Shown: in pieces, positions 61,601 to 64,000 of the stretch
How positions within the stretch are numbered: position 1 is the stretch's first letter
Layout: every line of letters begins with the position of its first letter
Origin: Straminergon stramineum
Taxonomy: Eukaryota; Streptophyta; Bryopsida; Hypnales; Calliergonaceae
Direction: 5' to 3'
Assembly (NCBI GenBank): GCA_963920665.1
Contig: OY987264.1
Coordinates: 23,354,906 to 23,418,905 of the forward strand
Length of the DNA: 64,000 bases
Position numbers and translations under genes: made by a program
The notes under the pieces: generated by a model
The model's database searches: none
What the model was told of the DNA's origin: nothing
Seen by the model: the letters and a program-made list of their open reading frames with translations, nothing else

Positions 61601-63281
61601 GACATTTTTTAACAATATTTATTTCCTAAAATTTAATGATTTAAAGGCAAAGGAGATAATCACCTCATATCCTAGTAGCCCCTAAGCAAATAGAAACAAA
61701 CCATTTCTAATAAGAAAATGTGATTGGCTGCGCACTGCTATCCTTTGCAACAGACAGCCTTCCAAAGCCCACAAGTACCTACGGAAGTTTGATAACACTT
61801 GGTTACAGAACCCATTCTTTGGTTCCAAGCATAGCAGGGTCATCACCTAGAACTAGAAAAAATCCACTTGTGGGAATTTGTTATAATATTGTTTACTGTC
61901 TTGGTGTTAGTTTGGTAGTGGTCTTTTCTCCAAGGCTTGGCCCTCAGCTTTCCGCCATTTGTTCTTGGTTTTCTTCTTGGAATAAACTCCAAGTTTCAAA
62001 AAAAATGTGATTGAAAACAATTAGTGCACCTTACAATCAATTGAACTAACTTGAGTACTACATAAGATGATTGAATTCTTGCGGCCCACACTATGAATGC
62101 TCAGCCACAAACTCGCAATATTTCTAGAATTAATATGCAAATTTGCGAGGTGCACTAATATGGACATGTGGTAGTATACAATATTTAAATAAATTCAATG
62201 TATAGTGGTCTAAAGTATGTTCATACAATCTCAAATGATACAACTATCATCAAACTTTGTCCACCTTTCATACAATATCCAACCAATTTTGTTTAAATTT
62301 CATCCCAAGATTCACATTAATTAAATCACATTCATCCGATATTATCCAAATTAGTGCAATGGGATCTCACACTATGATTCAAATTCTTGCACTCTTAGAA
62401 TTAACCTGTGCACCAATAAATTATGCCTAGTATCATTCTTTTATCTCCTGTAAGATAAAGAAAAAACATTCTTATGCTTTGACATCCTTTGCTTGGCTAT
62501 ATATCACCGACATCAAAGCATGTTTTTTGTAATCAGACACCAAAATTCAAGTTTCTAGTAAATTTTTACTGAAAATCTCATTAAAGGTCATTATTTATAA
62601 TCTTATGTCGAGGACTATACTTTAAAACTCACTTAAAACACCCTTTCTCTTGTAGTGTCTAAACAAGGTATTCACCATGATACTTTGATTATTGACCAAT
62701 AGGTGTATTTTTATTTCTATAATTAATAATGAAGTCATCCGCTAGACTTTTACAGGCTGCAATGTCTTTACAAGATTCAAGAATTTAAATCTATTTGTCT
62801 TTTCATAAATTTCTTTAGGGGATTCTCAACTCAATTCTCCACCTTGAGGATTTACACCTAAAAATTATGCAGTGCAAACTCTTTAAATTAAGAAGATTTA
62901 CAATTTGAAAAAAATAGTAAACAACTTGTTTAAAAAAATTATTTTTATTTTGAACACAAATATTTGCTTGATCGAAGCTCTTGAAATTTGACCAATACAT
63001 CTTCATACACATTAATAGCAAGATCCCAAGGTAATTATGAAAAAGTAGTTTTGGGTCATTTTTACTCATTATACTAGAAGGGTTGGTTTTGGATTTATTT
63101 TTTGGTAAAACATAGATTTAAACCTTTAGGAGTTGACTAATGTGTCACATGTCATCTTGCCTAAAATGGCCCTCTTAGAAATTAAATATTTAAATTTTTT
63201 CAAAGTTTTCAAGAAGGTACAATTCATTATATTTTTGAAGGTCCAAACAAAGTGGATACACTCCAAAATGTTACTTTTTTT
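58601..63281. other. AT-rich intergenic DNA, no gene recognised
   Basis: Nearly 4.7 kb without a supportable gene. The longest frame in less AT-biased DNA is 96 codons at 61720-62010, with no domain I recognise. The rest has long A/T runs. Confidence 0.5.
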
Positions 63282-63860
63282 GCTAATGTGCCTAGTTGTT
63301 ACTATTAGAATGATCAAATTTTCAAACTTTTGTGTTGGCAAGTGATGTAGGAGGTTCTAATGCACCAAAGAACACAACACTTAATTTGGATCATGTATGC
63401 AAAAGTTATGTAGGGTCAAAGTTTTTTTTATTTAGATGTTCTAAAATTGTTTCTTCCACATACGTACATATTGATTTTGAAGATGTACACAAAGTGACGA
63501 TGGCAGTTTTAGGCAAGGTGCAATTTTGGTTGTTCCCCACCTTACAAACATTTCAGTGTAGACTTTTCTGTCAAGTTCCACCACCACTACCAGGCACCTG
63601 TCCCTTGCTCCAACTTCATTCTTAGGGCCAACATCCATGTGAAGTCCGGGGCCAATGAAGCCCACCAATCAAAGGTGGGATAACTGAGGAGTTGAAGTTT
63701 TTTTGGAGTCTCCATCCCATCGATCATCAGTGGGCTTCATGATGTCAGCTTTAGGCAGGGTGCAAATTTGGGTGTACCCCACCTTAAAGGCATTTTAGTG
63801 TGGACTTTTCTGTCAAGTTCCACCAGCACCACCAAGCACCTGTCCCATGCTCCACATCAG
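63282..63860 (+). repeat. Dispersed repeat with a local ~240-bp duplication
   Basis: 63282-63550 is the counterpart of the minus-strand repeat at 40668-40932. The block from GATGGCAGTTTTAGGCA (near 63500) through CTTTTCTGTCAAGTTCCACC to about 63620 is repeated at about 63735-63860, giving a direct duplication with a ~240-base step. The inferred peptides are fragmentary and no start is evident. Confidence 0.65.
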
Positions 63861-64000
63861 GAACTTCAAGGTAGTGAACATGGTGGCATGATGGTGCATT
63901 GAAATGCAATTAAGTTAATTTGGTGCCAACCTCCATACCAACCTAGTATGGATAAAATGACACTAAAATGACCTGTATGTGGTTTTTGGTGTCAAAATGG

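Noticed and set aside
1..64000. CRISPR arrays, rRNA or tRNA genes
   Set aside because: No spaced direct-repeat array or rRNA-like block was seen. A few GTTCGAATC-like strings (1926, 25842, 44573) lack the other parts of a tRNA.

Overview
The window looks like nuclear DNA of a land plant with a large, AT-rich, transposon-filled genome. The plant-type genes are a leucine-rich-repeat receptor kinase start, an AT-hook (AHL) regulator with a PPC domain, and spliced genes with GT/AG introns. They sit in two or three small GC-richer islands separated by 10-35 kb of AT-rich repeats. A piggyBac-type element is not what one expects in a flowering plant, so a gymnosperm, fern or other non-angiosperm is possible. 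This is inference; the lineage cannot be settled from the sequence alone.

Layout. 1-905: first exons of an LRR receptor kinase (minus strand, running off the window). 3.1-12.1 kb: repeats, namely a TIR element (3119-3810), a solo LTR with a perfect 5-bp target duplication (4152-4847), a 1-kb near-perfect hairpin element (8847-9911) and a 577-bp TTAA-flanked MITE (11527-12103). 12532-22269: a 9.7-kb piggyBac-type element with perfect 13-bp TIRs, TTAA on both sides and a long minus-strand transposase frame that keeps its catalytic aspartates but carries five stop codons. 23290-26028: a decayed pogo/Tigger-like transposase. 26.76-27.42 kb: a ~180-bp tandem repeat. 29.97-32.5 kb: inverted and tandem copies of TTAA-flanked elements that form a 2-kb hairpin. 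35.3-39.1 kb: a GC-richer gene island with a 25-bp minisatellite and a five-exon gene or recent pseudogene. 43.9-46.3 kb: microsatellite and repeat fragments. 47.6-50.8 kb: the 3' exons of an unrecognised spliced gene and an intronless AHL gene (both minus). 53.1-59 kb: a small MITE, a CACTA-type element with a 3-bp target duplication, a TTAA-element fragment and a second LTR copy. 59-64 kb: AT-rich sequence and another dispersed repeat.

The most notable content is the TTAA/CCCCTAA system: one large element with a recognisable piggyBac transposase, plus several smaller non-coding elements (11.5, 30.0, 31.2 and 55.6 kb) that share the TTAA target and CCCCTAA-type ends and so may be its non-autonomous relatives, some arranged as long hairpins. 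The piggyBac and pogo frames are both interrupted only by stop codons, with no frameshift seen over 4.0 kb and 2.7 kb. Coordinates of exons and elements were read by eye and should be accurate to a few bases where target duplications or splice sites are quoted, and less so for diverged repeats.
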